Below, piece by piece: positions 47,155 to 62,658 of a stretch of DNA of 64,000 nucleotides. The notes beneath the pieces are model-generated. The model made no database searches. It was not told the origin of the DNA and worked only from the letters and a program-made list of their open reading frames with translations. Within the stretch, counting starts at the first letter, position 1. Each line of letters begins with the position of its first letter. The DNA is from Chlorophyllum brunneum (lineage: Eukaryota; Basidiomycota; Agaricomycetes; Agaricales; Agaricaceae), in assembly GCA_963576785.1 (NCBI GenBank), contig OY756139.1, forward strand, positions 2,232,001-2,296,000, in the 5' to 3' direction. The position numbers were made by a program, and so were the translations under genes.

Positions 47155-48430
47155 CTACTGGTCGTGAATTTCATATGGATGTCGAACGAGCTCGTCATAT
47201 AACTCTGAGGGGAGATCGCGAACAAGGGTGACGGCAATACCAATTACGGGTAATGCTTCGAGGGGCGGGAACGTGCGCAACAGGCGCATCGGACTGGGTG
47301 CCACGTACTTGTTAGCGGGAACTGCAGAACGTTTCGTGCATTAACATACCTGGGAGAAGTCATTACATCGTCTCGCATGAGGAGAAGCTGAGCAATTACA
47401 CAGAGTACATTCAGGTGGACACCGAAAGCAAGAAGAAAGTCCCAGAGTTGTAAGACTTGGTCCAAGGGAGGGGTGCACGCGCAAAGGGTTAGGACAGCTA
47501 AGAGTTCCAGGGATGAGCCAAGAGTTCTTATTTTTTTTTTTGGCACAGAGTGAAAGTCGGACTACGGCTTACAGGGAAAAGCATAGATTTCCGCGGAGAG
47601 ATTTTTGGAGCGCAAATGAGCATAGAGTTCCGGATCAACAAACTTGAGGCAGCGATCCAGTAACTGCGATAAGGTTAAATCACGTAGTGTGAAGGGTTCG
47701 TGCTGGGTCACCTTCAAACCACGATGGACTCCTTCTAGGGTTGGTTGAACGTAGAGGGGGCAACACTCCTCGATGAACTTCGCGAAGCAATAAAAAGCTT
47801 CGACCTCCGACGGCATGGTATACAAGAATGGTGCAGCCAGTACGTTCATTCCCTGAACGTAGGTAAAGCCGAGCTGTGATGCTTGTTGTCTATCTGGAGG
47901 AATTTTATCAGAGGAGTGGCCAACGTTCGCAAAGAATGCCTGCCGTGATTTCTCCATACGAAGGCATCCAAGAGGCGAACAAGCATATCTTCACGAACAC
48001 GTTCTTTAAACCCTCTATCGGTGGCCAAAGTTCTGGTGAACACTGGGCTTGAGCGTTACGGACCGCAGATAGACAGAGCATTATTACCGGAACGTGTCGT
48101 TTCGAATCTTCTCTCGAACTTCACAGGGACCGCGTGCCACATAAGATAGGAACTTGTCGGCGGAAAGATCATTAACGCGGAGTAAGATTTTCCAAATCCT
48201 TGGTCGCAACGTTGAGTCCTAGAGCGGGGAGGCCGCGTTAGATGAGGGATTTCACAACAGGCGGCATAACACACGATGGAAGAAGGAATCCCATCGACAA
48301 GGATTAGCCGTCGTAGTTTCTTCGTTCCATCATCGAGATCTCCTGTCGCACGCGACCTTGAGTTTGACTTCGAGTGGTTTAGTACTTTGTTGAAAGAGTG
48401 AGCAGTCGCCTCTGGGCTACTTGACATCAT
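47155..48430 (-). CDS. Bub2/Cdc16-type TBC GTPase-activating protein
   Basis: TBC-domain protein that, with Bfa1/Byr4, restrains the Spg1/Tem1 GTPase in the spindle position checkpoint. It starts MMSSSPEATAHSFNKVLNHS and reads RRLILVDGIPSSIDSTLRPR, IWKILLRVNDLSADKFLSYV, NDTFR, TLATDRGFKERVREDMLVRL, LDAFVWRNH, FTYVQGMNVLAAPFLYTMPS, EAFYCFAKFIEECCPLYVQP, FVDPELYAHLRSKNLSAEIY, PPLDQVLQLWDFLLAFG. The Arg finger region (usually IxxDxxR) is replaced by NDTFR, and YVQGMN gives the Gln finger; both are as in Bub2. An intron at 47894-47943 has a GC donor (CACG|gcaggc). It diverges from the adaptin gene by only 97 bp. Confidence 0.9.
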
Positions 48431-48527
48431 GTAGGTAGGAATGGGTTGTAGCTGATAGGGGTGTGATTATGTAACCAGCACTCTTTCGCGTTTTGATGGC
48501 CAAATATTATGGTTTTCGCTCACTACC

Positions 48528-51500
48528 ATGAACGTACCTTTCATATCATCTGGTGCATTGAGCAGAGCGCACTATGCGCTAGTTCGTAAAGTTGAAGAAG
48601 CAACATCGGAAGCCCCCGTGAACGGAATCCTGGAAGCTGAAGTCAATTCTATTCGTGCGCAAATGGCTCAGCCAGGTCTCTCGCATGTTAGTGTAATACT
48701 ATCGATTCCCATGCTGTCACTGATTTTTGGGCACAGAAAAAAACAAAAGAGGAGCTTATCATGCTTTTGTATTGCTCTATGACTGCGACGTCTCCGATCT
48801 TTCCGAACGGGGCCTTCGACTTCGCGTTACCACACGCAATAGGCCTAGCCGAAGCTGGAGCCACCGTGGAAGGCAAGAGAATAGGTAGGACCCATATGAA
48901 GTCTGGTGACTTAACAGCTCATCTCCAATAGGTTATCTTTTCTGCGCAGAAATAATGCGACCGGACCACGAGATGCGACTTTTGTTGGTCAATACCCTAC
49001 GGAAGGCAAGCCACTGAGGCGGTTGTCAGGCCATCAGACTCATTACCTTCACAGGATCTGGAGGATGATAGTCCCTCGCGAATATGTCTGGCCCTCGACA
49101 ATATAATTTTGACTTCTTTTGCGGATATCATACCGGCCGTGCAAAGCAGGCTATATGACCTGCTGTCACATAATCAGTCAGTATGTATTGCCGCGATTTT
49201 CTATATGAATCATGAACTAAAGCCACCATCTCTAGTCCATCCGTTCGCAGAAGAACTCTGTACGCGCTTCGAAGTCTCTCCCACCATGAACCTGAGCTTT
49301 TGAGTCATACTCATTCCAAAATCCTGAGAAGATTGGGAGACCGAGACGAGAGTGTCGTGTGTGCTGCACTGAAAGTCGCTGAAACTTCATTTCATGTGAG
49401 TTGAAGGCGGCCCTTGCGCTTCCACGTAATGCTTAGAACTATCCGTAGATGAACCCTCAGCTGGCTACGGCCATCCAAGACACCATAAACGATATTTTTG
49501 AAAGCGGCGTTCAGGCATACTCTCCGACGGGGCGTAAATCGATCATCGTTTCATTGGGTGTAGTCCATGGCGTAGGGTGCGTTTGTCCATCCTCGAAAAG
49601 GTGCATGAACTTATTCTGATCGGCTAGATTGAGAATATTATCTCTGCCAACCGCATTTGATTTACTAGCTTCCTGCTCTCATAACCATGATACAAGTGCG
49701 TGCCCCAAATAAAGCCGTAGCTACGCAGCTGATAGTTTCAGTGACTATGATGGGGTTGTATCCATTGTTCAAGAAATTTGATGCTGCAACCCTGCATCCT
49801 ATTGAAGAACAAAGTCAGATCTCTCTCATTGGGACCATCCGTGACTACTTAACCTCACGGATGCCAAACGAGATATATCTGTTCCTCTCATGCCTTGAAT
49901 CTGTGGATTCAAGCCTATGGGCAGGCACCTCTGAAACTATACCGCCTGTCCTCGAGGCCCAGGAAGTTGAACACATCATGCAACTCTTAGACTCTAACGA
50001 CGACCTCATCCGCAAGAAGGTGCTCGAATAGACAACTCTTAATTGCTGACCCAGAACTTATAACATGCATGCGCAGACTCTTCATCTCCTACGTGAAGTG
50101 GATCAGGGTATCCTGAGCACATATTACACTCAAGCTATCTCGGCTACGACTCGTATCGCTCTACCATTCAGGGAACTTAATGAAAGGACTAGGCGACTTT
50201 TGGAAGTGCTTGAAATAATATCAGAGGACAACGGAGAGTTTTATGCAAGTCAAGTCAGAGACCTCCTTACTCAGGTAGAGCCGCACATAGCAGGGCACGG
50301 AATTCTCGATTCAGGAATAGATGGTGTCCTTACACACATCAGGCTCAGTAAGGAGCACCATTCACTGATTTATCACCTTCGAATTTCACCCTTTCATCAA
50401 GTAGATCCTTCATTTCGAATTTCCTGCGTCGCCACAATGTTAACGTTCCTATGTGACGTGGATGCGGAATTCGGTCCTACGATGGTGATAATCTTAGCGG
50501 CTCTGGCTGCCGAGTACTCCCGATTAGTATCCCTTCCACCCACCGAATTACTGTCCGGAATTTGCCATAGGTTGAAGGGCAGTTTGCGTGGGTAGTCAAC
50601 GGACTGAAGTGTACATTCTCTGACCACATGGACAGCTGTTGTTCAGGAACCATGCCTCTTAGCAATGCTGAGAATTACAGCAGACTGTGAAAACCCCCCA
50701 GAAGGCGTGGCGAAAACAGTTTCGGAAGTAGCTCAAAATGCAGGTCGGCATATCCGTCGCGTGAGTCAAGTTCCGATGTGATTGGGGTATTTGGCAATAT
50801 GCTGAAGATTGCTAGCGATGTAACCAATTCTTGACGTTAAGCGACCAGAAGGATAATTTAATGGAGATTGTCGTAGCCAGCAGATCATTCACCGTATGTC
50901 GTCGTCTAACTCCACATCTATGGACTGAACCAATCTTCTGTTCGTTTCCGCTGGCGGGTCATAGCTACCGGACTTCTCAGCGGCTTTGGAACTCCACAGT
51001 GGGAATGCGAAAGACAAGGCTGATAGAAGCAGTCCAGAAGCGAAATTCCCTCAGGCTTCCCCGCGTCCAACACGAACTGCAACTTCAGGGACATCTGCCA
51101 ATAAATTGAGATATGAGGCGTATGATCCACCACAAACTATTCCAAGCCTGCGTACTCACCATGTTTCAAACCGTCAAGGGATTGCGAAGCCAGGATCAGT
51201 TGGTGGGCGTTTGTCAAATTTGTACGACATGGAACCGGTTGCTCCTACAATTTCGGAAACTGGAGATTTGCCGCCTATCGTTCCTACGGATGGATCAACA
51301 TACTTGACGGAGGTGAGGGATTTTTCTTTAATGAGTCGACTGTGTATTGAAATAGGAACAGCCGGAGCCGGAGCTCACGGCCAATGTTGATGTGGAACAC
51401 TTGGTGGGTTTCGGTTTTTGGCGAAAGGGGAATGAATTCCTCAGCACCGATCATAGGGCGCCCGAGTGGATCTCATTGCATTCGATTCTCCGTCTGTCAT

Positions 51501-51921
51501 GGAACAGCCAGATAACGGGGATGGCAGAACTGAAAATCTCGGGCAAGAACTTGACTTTAAGAAGATGTGGAACTCCGTTGACAAACACTGGTACTGTGCG
51601 AGGGGTTGGTGTGACGCAACCCTGGACAATGTAATTAGGCGGTTGGAGGGAATACAACAACACCAACTGCATGTTGTCCCCATAGATGTGTTGCCGTTTA
51701 TAGGTATGCCTCGAGGAGGGCGCCGAGAAAACAAAGGCTGATGGGATTTCCCACCGATAGGTGATCTGAAGATCATGGTAGTGCCTGATGGTCGAGACGG
51801 TGCGGAGAAAGCAGCTCTGGTACGGCTAAGCGAGACGGATGAAGACGGGAGGGTGTGGCGACTGCGTTGCAGGGAGGAAGTGCTACGGGACCAGGTGAAG
51901 GGGGTTCTTAGTGATGTGTAG
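48528..51921 (+). CDS. Large adaptin, AP-4 epsilon/gamma-like
   Basis: Large subunit of a clathrin-adaptor-type coat complex acting at the trans-Golgi or endosomes. It reads MNVPFISSGALSRAHYALVR, KVEEATSEAPVNGILEAEV, KTKEELIMLLYCSMTA, FALPHAIGLAEAG, KRIGYLFCAEIMRPDHEMRL, LLVNTLRKDLEDDSPSRICL, ALDNIILTSFADIIPAVQSR, then alpha-helical repeats (YALRSLSHHEPELL-like, EVEHIMQLLDSNDDLIRKK, TLHLLREVDQGI). The RxGYL and VNT..KDL motifs mark the adaptin N-terminal domain, and the spacing is closest to AP-4 epsilon. The C-terminus (DFKKMWNSVDKHWYCARGW, DLKIMVVPDGRDG) replaces a normal ear. About 14 introns, one of them GC-AG at 49006-49054. AP-1 gamma is the main alternative. Confidence 0.72.
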
Positions 51922-52396
51922 AATGCCTGAGAATAGTATTGAGCGAGCGGGAGCGTGGGAAAGCGGAGACTATAAGAGGGGGAGAGGAAAATTGAAGGCC
52001 AGTCAGCGGACTCTGTCCTGTAAACCACTCAGCTCGTCCTTGACGAACTCCCACACAGCTCCCCTCCTCGATCTATGCCAGTTTCTTCACCAACGTATGT
52101 CCTCCTCTCTGTGTCCCCGCCGCTGCTCACGCCCTTCCAGACTCACACGCCAAATCAACGCCGTTCTCCTGGGACCATCCAGCTGCCTTGTCCTCACCGA
52201 CACAGACCGCCCTCCTTAGGATCCCCTGCAACCATCCCCTCGACCCCATCCCTCTCGATGGGATAAGTTCGCACTCGCATCCCCAAGTTGCTCGTGCTGC
52301 CCCAGGACTTCCGAGACAATAGAACACCAAGACTCAACACTCCCTTCGCACGCTTCACCCAGAAAATAGAACCACAACATCCATCGCAAATCCACT
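51922..52396. other. Intergenic, pyrimidine-rich leader of next gene
   Basis: About 475 bp. The part from 52050 to 52390 is rich in CT and CCC runs on the plus strand, as expected for a promoter and 5' untranslated region. No gene recognised. Confidence 0.45.
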
Positions 52397-54050
52397 ATGA
52401 ACGTACTCAGAACCCCCTCTTTCTTCCGCCCGGCCAGCCGCCCGTCCTCCCCCACACCCACTCCTCCGACCCTGCGGCCTGAGTCCACTCCGGTTTATAA
52501 TACGGACAGGACTGCAAGACCCCTCAACAAGCTCGCACTGAGCACCTTCCGACGCCCATCTCCAGCGTCTGCGACATCCCCCCGGGCTACCCCGACACCA
52601 CTCATTCAGGATAGCTCATACCTGGAGATGCTCGGCCTAAAGCTTAGCGAAGCCGTGTCGAAAGCTCTTGCCCAACCTTCGGGGCCTGCACTCCCTTATG
52701 AAGTTGTTTCCGGAAAGCGCCCCCTTCCCTCAGGCAGAGGACATGCATTGGGGACCCTCATTGGATCGTATGTCCTACTTCATATCTTCTGTGCCAGTCG
52801 TTAATTCCGGTTTCATTTTCAGAGAATTAAAGGCAAACCAGCACAATCCTCACCTATACCGTGCAATCATACGATCCCTTCATCGACCGCTCTCCGTCCT
52901 ACTCACCAACCTATCCGCGCACCTTTTACCGTTGCTCTCATCTTCCCAGCTTCATTCCCCAATAGCACCAACCGTTCAGAATTCGAATATGAATGCTACA
53001 CAATCTCATGCTCTCGCCATTGTGACATTTGCGCAGGAACTCCTTGAAACCTTTGATGAATTAGGTCTCGGACTAGAGGCGGACGTTCGTGGCGATGCCC
53101 TCAACCCTATTCGAAAGGGACTAGTGTCAATCATAAACCGAGTAGTTAGCCCGCTGGTAGCTGGCATTCGTGCCGAACTGATGCCCGTTATTGAAGCCCT
53201 GGAGACTCCCAATAATACCCCACCCAAGACGGGTACCGGAGTCAAAACAGCCACGATCTACCATCCTTCTATCACCACTTTACAGGCTGTGATGCCGATC
53301 TACGCGAGGACATTGGCAAAGTATACGGCTTCTTCAACGACTCATACAATTCTCGCCGGCTTTCTGATTGCGTTGGTGTGGAAGGGTCTTGTTGTTTTAT
53401 CAAACCGTCCTTTCGCTCCATCGGCACCGCCATCACCAATGCTCCTCTCCAATAAAAGAACACGCACTCCTCCCGCGTCTAACACCCCTCCCGTCACACC
53501 GCCACCGGGACGTTTCACACTGAAACTCCCCCCTTCGCGCCCGCCATCTCCACCTATCGTGGCTATCCCTGCCAGCGCATCAGATGACACTCGGGCGTTG
53601 TTCGATCTTCTCAACACACTCCCGCGTCCGAATGCAGACAGGGAGGATACACGCCTTGCACAAGAAGCCGTTGATGAGGCATTCGAGGCTCTCAGTGCCC
53701 TATCGACGCTTCTGGATGCCATTCACAAGACGAGCAGCCAGGGTCGTACTGCGAAGGATATCGTTCGGGAGATTGACACTTTCACTGAAGATATCCCATT
53801 GCTCATTGCCCTTCCCGTCCTTCTCTATGCTTGGGGTGACCCAGCCACCGGTTCAGTCGCCAACCTGTTAGGCTTGTCTGAGAATGACTACAGGCAAGTG
53901 TGTCTCAGTGGAATCGGTCGTGCGGAGGAATGTGCATCCGTGATTGCGCACCGTGTCATGGATGTCTTGAGGGTGCACGATGATACAAATGGAATTGTCT
54001 ACAAGTGGCTTCAACTAGAAACCACCGCCAATGCAGAAGTGGAATCGTGA
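52397..54050 (+). CDS. Protein of unknown function with one hydrophobic segment
   Basis: Two exons (intron about 52769-52823, donor gtatgt, acceptor ttttcag) give a product of about 530 residues. The N-terminus is Pro/Ser/Thr-rich (MNVLRTPSFFRPASRPSSPT). The middle part is predicted helical (YLEMLGLKLSEAVSKALA, ELKANQHNPHLYRAIIRSLH, AIVTFAQELLETFDELGLGL). A hydrophobic stretch TILAGFLIALVWKGLVVL could be a membrane helix. A Pro-rich linker (PPASNTPPVTPPPG) leads to a second helical part (AQEAVDEAFEALSALSTLLD, DIPLLIALPVLLYAWG). It looks well structured and without defects. I cannot name a family; the absence of a signal peptide and one central hydrophobic segment suggest a membrane-associated protein. 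Confidence 0.75.
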
Positions 54051-54712
54051 ACGATAATATTGCTAATTGTTTGTTTATTCAACTATAGATATTTCTCGTT
54101 CCTTTTATCTCAGCTTATACTTTGCAGCCGATGGCCAGTTTATGTATTCAACACTGCAGTGACCTGTGTGTATTTTCCTGTACCTTTGGAGATTCGCACT
54201 CTTCTATTTCCTGCCCCAAGCTTTTTTATTTACTCTCAATTGGCGTATTTCTAAGCTACGTGAAACTACCATAGTCTCGATTAGTGGGTTTGTCGAATGA
54301 AATGTCACAATTTTCAGTGCCTATCAAGTAGTCGTGTGCTCAAGATTAGTCATATGCTCAAATCTTGGACATGATAGGTCCCGAGCCGGATGTTGTGGTC
54401 GGTCCGAACCCGAGATGGTTCTTGATCATGAAACCACGAGGCTGCCCGAACACCGATGACAGAGAAGAATTGATAATCAAAAAGTATCAACCAGGAGGAT
54501 TTGTTGAAAGGTCAACTCTCTTATGCAGTCACAAAAAGTTGATGTGTCAAAGTTGGATCACAAATCACAAAGTATCGAGAGCCGACCCCGAAGCTGGTAC
54601 CAATAAAGGCGAAAGGACTACCCACGGAGTATATGATACACATAAGTTGGCTGGGGGATGCAAGGATTGTGGAACGGGGTGCTATGGGGTCATCACCAAA
54701 CAATGCTTCCTG
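54051..54712. other. Convergent 3' region, nothing recognised
   Basis: About 660 bp between converging stops. A 126-codon open frame at 54365-54745 runs into the primase gene on the other strand and shows no motif; I take it as chance. Confidence 0.5.
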
Positions 54713-56270
54713 TCATTTCGTTTCGTCGATCAGACTGTAGTGTAATACTTCAATTGAAGCGGAAAACGCACCTTTCGCACGTTTCTCAAGCCTCGTCTTC
54801 TCCATCAACAAAGAAGCATGATGGTTGAGCATGTCAACGTATGGTTTGAGTGAAGTTTTTTCCCAATCTATCAAACTTCTGAGAGCCTGATGAAAGGAGA
54901 GAATGGCTTGACTGACCAGAGTGATGTTCACTGGCATTAATATCGTCTGTCATTGTTGTTGCTGTTGCGCTGATAGAATCGAGCTCGCGAAGTAGTTGAG
55001 CCACAGTTGGAACGTTCTCGGGATCAAACTCCTCAATTTTTTCTGGATCAACGGGAACGCAGATACGACCAGTCTTGGGGTGTACGCAAAAGGGAGCTTT
55101 GAGCAAATGGTTTCGATGCTTGGAAACCTCAGCATCGAGGCGGGGATAAGTGTAATACAGAATAATATCCTCCATGGCAGCTGATACAGGTATCTAGAGA
55201 AAGTTTCGAGATTGTTAATCTATGACTTTCGGAATCCGGAATCCGTTCTTCTCCACTTACCTGCTGGGCTTCAGGAAGTTTTCGCACAGCTCTCAGGAGC
55301 TCCACCCACTTAGCTTCCGAACTTGAGCAGCCACCGTTGGCCCAGGTATTCCGGATCCTCCCCACAAACTCATTATCTGGTATATGCTCAAGTAGGGCTG
55401 CGGCTGCCTCGTCAGTCGCGAACAAATCTTGATCTCGTAGGATGAGTGAGGTAAAAACATGCTTCAGAGTCTCTAACACATTTCTATGAGATTTGGTTGT
55501 AGTTTAGTGGGCCCTGTGGAATCGACGACAAAAATACGCACTGGAGTGGCGCTGGGAGGGGTCTAGATCCAGTCCGAATATTTAACCGCTTACTGGACTC
55601 TTTACTGCCACTAATTACCGTCATCCAACCAACTATTGCCGTGCGCTCCTGGTCAGTCAACTCTAGAGCCTCCTTGTCCGAGATCCACAAATGGATCCCA
55701 CGACGGCCAGAATACACCCATAGGAGATGCTCATAACCAAACTGGTCACGTATGGCATAGTCTAGAACGCGCACGGCGGCTGTGATGAACCCCCAACAAC
55801 GTTTGCAAATTCCCGCGTCCGAACAGCAAGTACGGATCGGATCATAGTCAGTCATATCGATATCGAAGACCAACTCCCGCTGGAGCGGTTGGAATGCACC
55901 AGCCCGCACTGTTTTCTTATCCCTGGGCTATGTGGGATGTCATCGGAGAGATGCAGTGCGAACCCAGTAGACGTACCCGAGCTGAGTATACAGGGCCAAT
56001 CTCAAATCGAGAGGGATTCAACTGGCAGACTTGTTTCTTGAGATCTTCTGCTGTTGCAAATGAATTGTATCGTAGATATACGTCCCCAGGTAAGGTAAAT
56101 GCCCATTCTCTGTGGGTAAACAGACGCGTAGGTGCATGGTCATGATTTAACCAGCTGAAGATCGGCTTGAAAGGATACAGCCGTCGGTAGTAAGTCAGCA
56201 TGACCTCTGAGCTAGCTTTAGCAAAATGTCGCTGAATTACTTGGGACAGCACCTGGAAGAGAGTGGTCAT
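54713..56270 (-). CDS. pri1: DNA primase small (catalytic) subunit
   Basis: Catalytic subunit of the polymerase alpha-primase complex that makes RNA primers for replication in the nucleus. It reads SEVMLTYYRRLYPFKPIFSW, THREWAFTLPGDVYLRYNSF, KKQVCQLNPSRFEIGPVYSA, RAGAFQPLQRELVFDIDMTD and YD.IRTCCSDAGICKRCW, where FDIDMTDYD holds the metal-binding aspartates and the four-Cys cluster binds zinc. FGYEHLLWVYSGRRGIHLWI is the SGRRG.H motif that contacts the nucleotide. The C-terminal half has PRLDAEVSKHRNHLLKAPFC, VHPKTGRICVPVDPEKIEEF and EKTSLKPYVDMLNHH. Four introns are clear; the last joint (near 54890-54945) is not, so the residues around DDINAS are uncertain. Confidence 0.93.
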
Positions 56271-57990
56271 AGTCTTCTTCGATACCCGCGGTCATTATTA
56301 CAGCTTCAAACTGCCCACAGTCCCTGTGCTAGGTAAAGAAAAGACACGAAGATAAATGACATATTCCGTGGGAGCCCATCCTGGACGCGTGCAGTCACAG
56401 CATGGTGGGTATCTGTCACGCTGTCATCATCTACCTCTTGCTAGATGCTCTTATTTTTCAGGAGATGTTCGATACCAATTGCCGCGCGTCTCACCTTGGC
56501 CGACAGGACATGAACGTTGAACGTCCGAACACTGTGTAGCCATCCACGTGAGTGACAATTTTTCCTCTCAGGCTGTTTTTGATATTCGGGCACCATGGGT
56601 AGACAGTGAAACCGGACACCTTGGCCAACTTGTCCACAGCCCCACCCAAGCCATAAGACATACAATTCAAGTGGTTGCTGCTGAACACCAAGTATACAAC
56701 TGCCGTGGGCGCTCTTTGTGTTGCACCGTTTCCTTCGAGTTTCTGGATTAAATTTGGAACCGGCACCCAACGGTGCCGAAGGGATACCAAAGTTTCGCAA
56801 CCGCCTCTTCATTACTGGAACTCGACACCACACTGATTGAGGTATCCTGCAGGACTTGCTATCCGGAGTCAGCCTCGAGGTTCACTGGAATGAAACAGAG
56901 ACCGCTATTTTACAACCCCAAGTCATATGCGGTTACCACCCAACCTGACACCGGGGTCTGATATATGAAATTGGTCTTCTGAGATGGGCACTCCGAGACT
57001 ACCGCTGAGGCCTTGGTCCAACTTTCCCACCTCACCATCATCGACCACGGCTGTCGGAGTCAAGACGTTGATATGGATTTGGGCTTTCGGCGCCAGAACC
57101 AATCAAATATTTTTACACCGTGTCCGAATCTTTTTCCATAGCAACTCTTGACAAACACTTGCAGTGCTAAATTCCGTTTGGCTGGCGGTCTTTTATCACC
57201 ATGTAACATTATCTGTGCTTGACCGAATTTAATTCCTGGAGGTGCCTGGCCGTTGTAATGCGACATTTGTAATCCCTATAGGTGAATCATGGTGATGTGG
57301 ATTCGCTCTTCGGCTCAATGATGTTTGGGATGCATGATACAACTGACGAGTCTATTTTTACCCAGCCCCTTCGTTAGCGATGATTTCGGCGAACAGCCTG
57401 CATTGCATCGTCAATATCTATTTGCGTGTCGCATCCCCTGGCATGGTTTGATCGTTTCGTGATCATACCGATTCCCTCATCACATGGACATCAAGGAACC
57501 GCAGTGCTCAGACCTCGATATCAATTCTCATGCCTCTCATATCTTGTTTTCTGGTAGCCAATCAAGAGCATCCTCATTCTCGTCCTCGGTACCATACATT
57601 TACTGTCTAATGTATGGGGCGGTGTTCCCCTCACCGCCATGGATCTTGACTTTTCGCCATGGAGCTCACTCACCTGGCCAACGAAATGAAACTTTCGTCA
57701 ACTTCCCGACGGAACGTTTTCTCGATTCGATGCATTGCTGTATCGATGCCGCTGTTTTGGTATGCCAAAACACGTCAGTTAACATCATGACTTCATGAGT
57801 CAAGGTAACGATGGTTCTATTTTGGTTCAACGCCTCGGCTAGGATCTAGTCCCAGACTCTTGGATGCGATACTGATGTGTTCGGATCGTATAAAAGGTGT
57901 ATTTCTCAAGTAGTGCGACCTCATTCATTCGACTTCTCTTGGGTTTTACCCCACTAATTTTTCTCCTTTTCTTTCATTCGGAACAGTGTA
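56271..57990. other. 1.7-kb gene-free stretch ending in the peroxidase promoter
   Basis: The longest empty interval of the right half. Minus-strand frames around 56440-56830 (with SGFTVYPWCPNIKNSLRG and IVTHVDGYTVFGRS) look slightly protein-like but are broken and match no family I know. The last several hundred bases must contain the promoter of the first peroxidase, including a TATA box given separately. Confidence 0.5.
57889..57895 (+). promoter_or_regulatory. TATA box of the first peroxidase gene
   Basis: TATAAAA at 57889-57895, about 100 bp before the ATG at 57991, followed by a CT-rich initiator-like tract. The position is typical for highly expressed secreted peroxidase genes. Confidence 0.6.
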
Positions 57991-59824
<1,834 letters not shown>

Positions 59825-61150
59825 ACAAACCTAGCAACTACGGAGAATGGACTATCTGAACACCCTTTCCCATATTCACTCTCTCACTACCCCCTGTCAT
59901 TAACCACTAGATAGTCGATGTCATGATATTCTTGGAGATAGTATTAATATAGACACCATGTCTAATGTTTATTTTGAGCCACAAGATATGTTTGAGTGTC
60001 CCTGGTTGGATGTTTGGTATGGGAAAGGCGTGGCTGTGTAAGCCACTGTCCGGACCCGAAACGACAAGGATTGCAGTGGACTCTAGCCTCTGAATTTCCA
60101 CATCATCCATCTCAGAGTAATAGTTGAGCTCCGCCTTTGGCACGCATGACTTCGGCATATGACTACCTGGGCGGTCCCATGCTGTGCGCACGCAGCGCGG
60201 GGAATTGCTAATCTGGTCCGTCCTGCCAACGGGGCAACCAGCAGCAGACACGGTTCTTATTATACTCCCATTGCTTATCTTACCCCGAGAGAAACACTCG
60301 CAACAAATCAGACATCAGGTGTTGAAAACCGGTGTTGTCATATGTGTTGTCCTTGTTCTCAAACCTCGGCCAACACCAACCACAGCGGTTATCTCGTGAA
60401 GCAAATTCGCACACCGGCCCAGACTCGTATTCTCGCTCATATATCAGCTGCGGTCCCGTCCGTTTCGCGCGCTTCACCATCGTTCGCATTTTTTTTCGCT
60501 CTGAACATGCGGAGATCTGCTGTAAACATCCAATTGTATTCAACCTGGACGAAGCAACCGCCGAAAATGCGCTGGACGCCCAGATCACATCTATCAGTCC
60601 ATTTGAACACGGAGTGGGAACATTTCCCAACAGAATATTGGCCTCCGTTATCAGACCCTGCTTTCGAGGGATGGGAAGAGATGATACCTGCAAACATCAT
60701 TTCACCTGACTATTCCAAAGTACTGGGAGCCCTTTCTCGGAAGGGTACCGCTGTTTCGGCTACAAGAGAGCATGCGGCATAGCACCGACCATCTTTTGCT
60801 ACAGAGACGGTCCTATTTTGAGAATACGGTTTCCACACTCTAAAAATAACCCGTAAGTCGCCTTTGCACCTCAGCTACTTGGTCTTGTTTTTGGTCGGCA
60901 AACCAAGCTACACACGCACGAGCAAGGGGGACGGCTGTTGTGGAGTCTTACTCTCAGTCCCCGGACATCTGGTAACACCCGATCACTGCGCAAGGACACA
61001 AATGCGTAAACCAGTATCGGTCGATAAATTTCTCTTACTGATCGTAGTGCTCCGGGGAACGCCAAGCTGTTATTACTGGAATTGCCGTTGTAATCAAGGT
61101 TATAAAAGCTAGAGTCGCCGTACTCATGCTAGGTATCCACGAAGTACACG
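59825..61150. other. Spacer between the two peroxidase genes
   Basis: 1.3 kb. It holds an intronless 207-codon open frame at 60159-60782 without recognisable domain (EGWEEMIPANIISPDYSK near its end) and a shorter one on the minus strand over the same bases. The plus-strand frame is the better candidate for an orphan gene, but evidence is weak. The rest is presumably the promoter of copy 2. A TGCGCAC sequence (matches the metal-response consensus TGCRCNC) lies near 60184, about 970 bp before the copy 2 start. Confidence 0.4.
61101..61108 (+). promoter_or_regulatory. TATA box of the second peroxidase gene
   Basis: TATAAAAG at 61101-61108, 43 bp before the ATG at 61151. The distance implies a very short 5' leader. 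Confidence 0.55.

Positions 61151-62658
<1,508 letters not shown>

Noticed and set aside
47562..47957. Continuous 131-codon frame in the Bub2 gene starting inside an intron
   Set aside because: Reading through would lose FVWRNH continuity; the intron 47894-47943 with a GC donor restores the Bub2 alignment.
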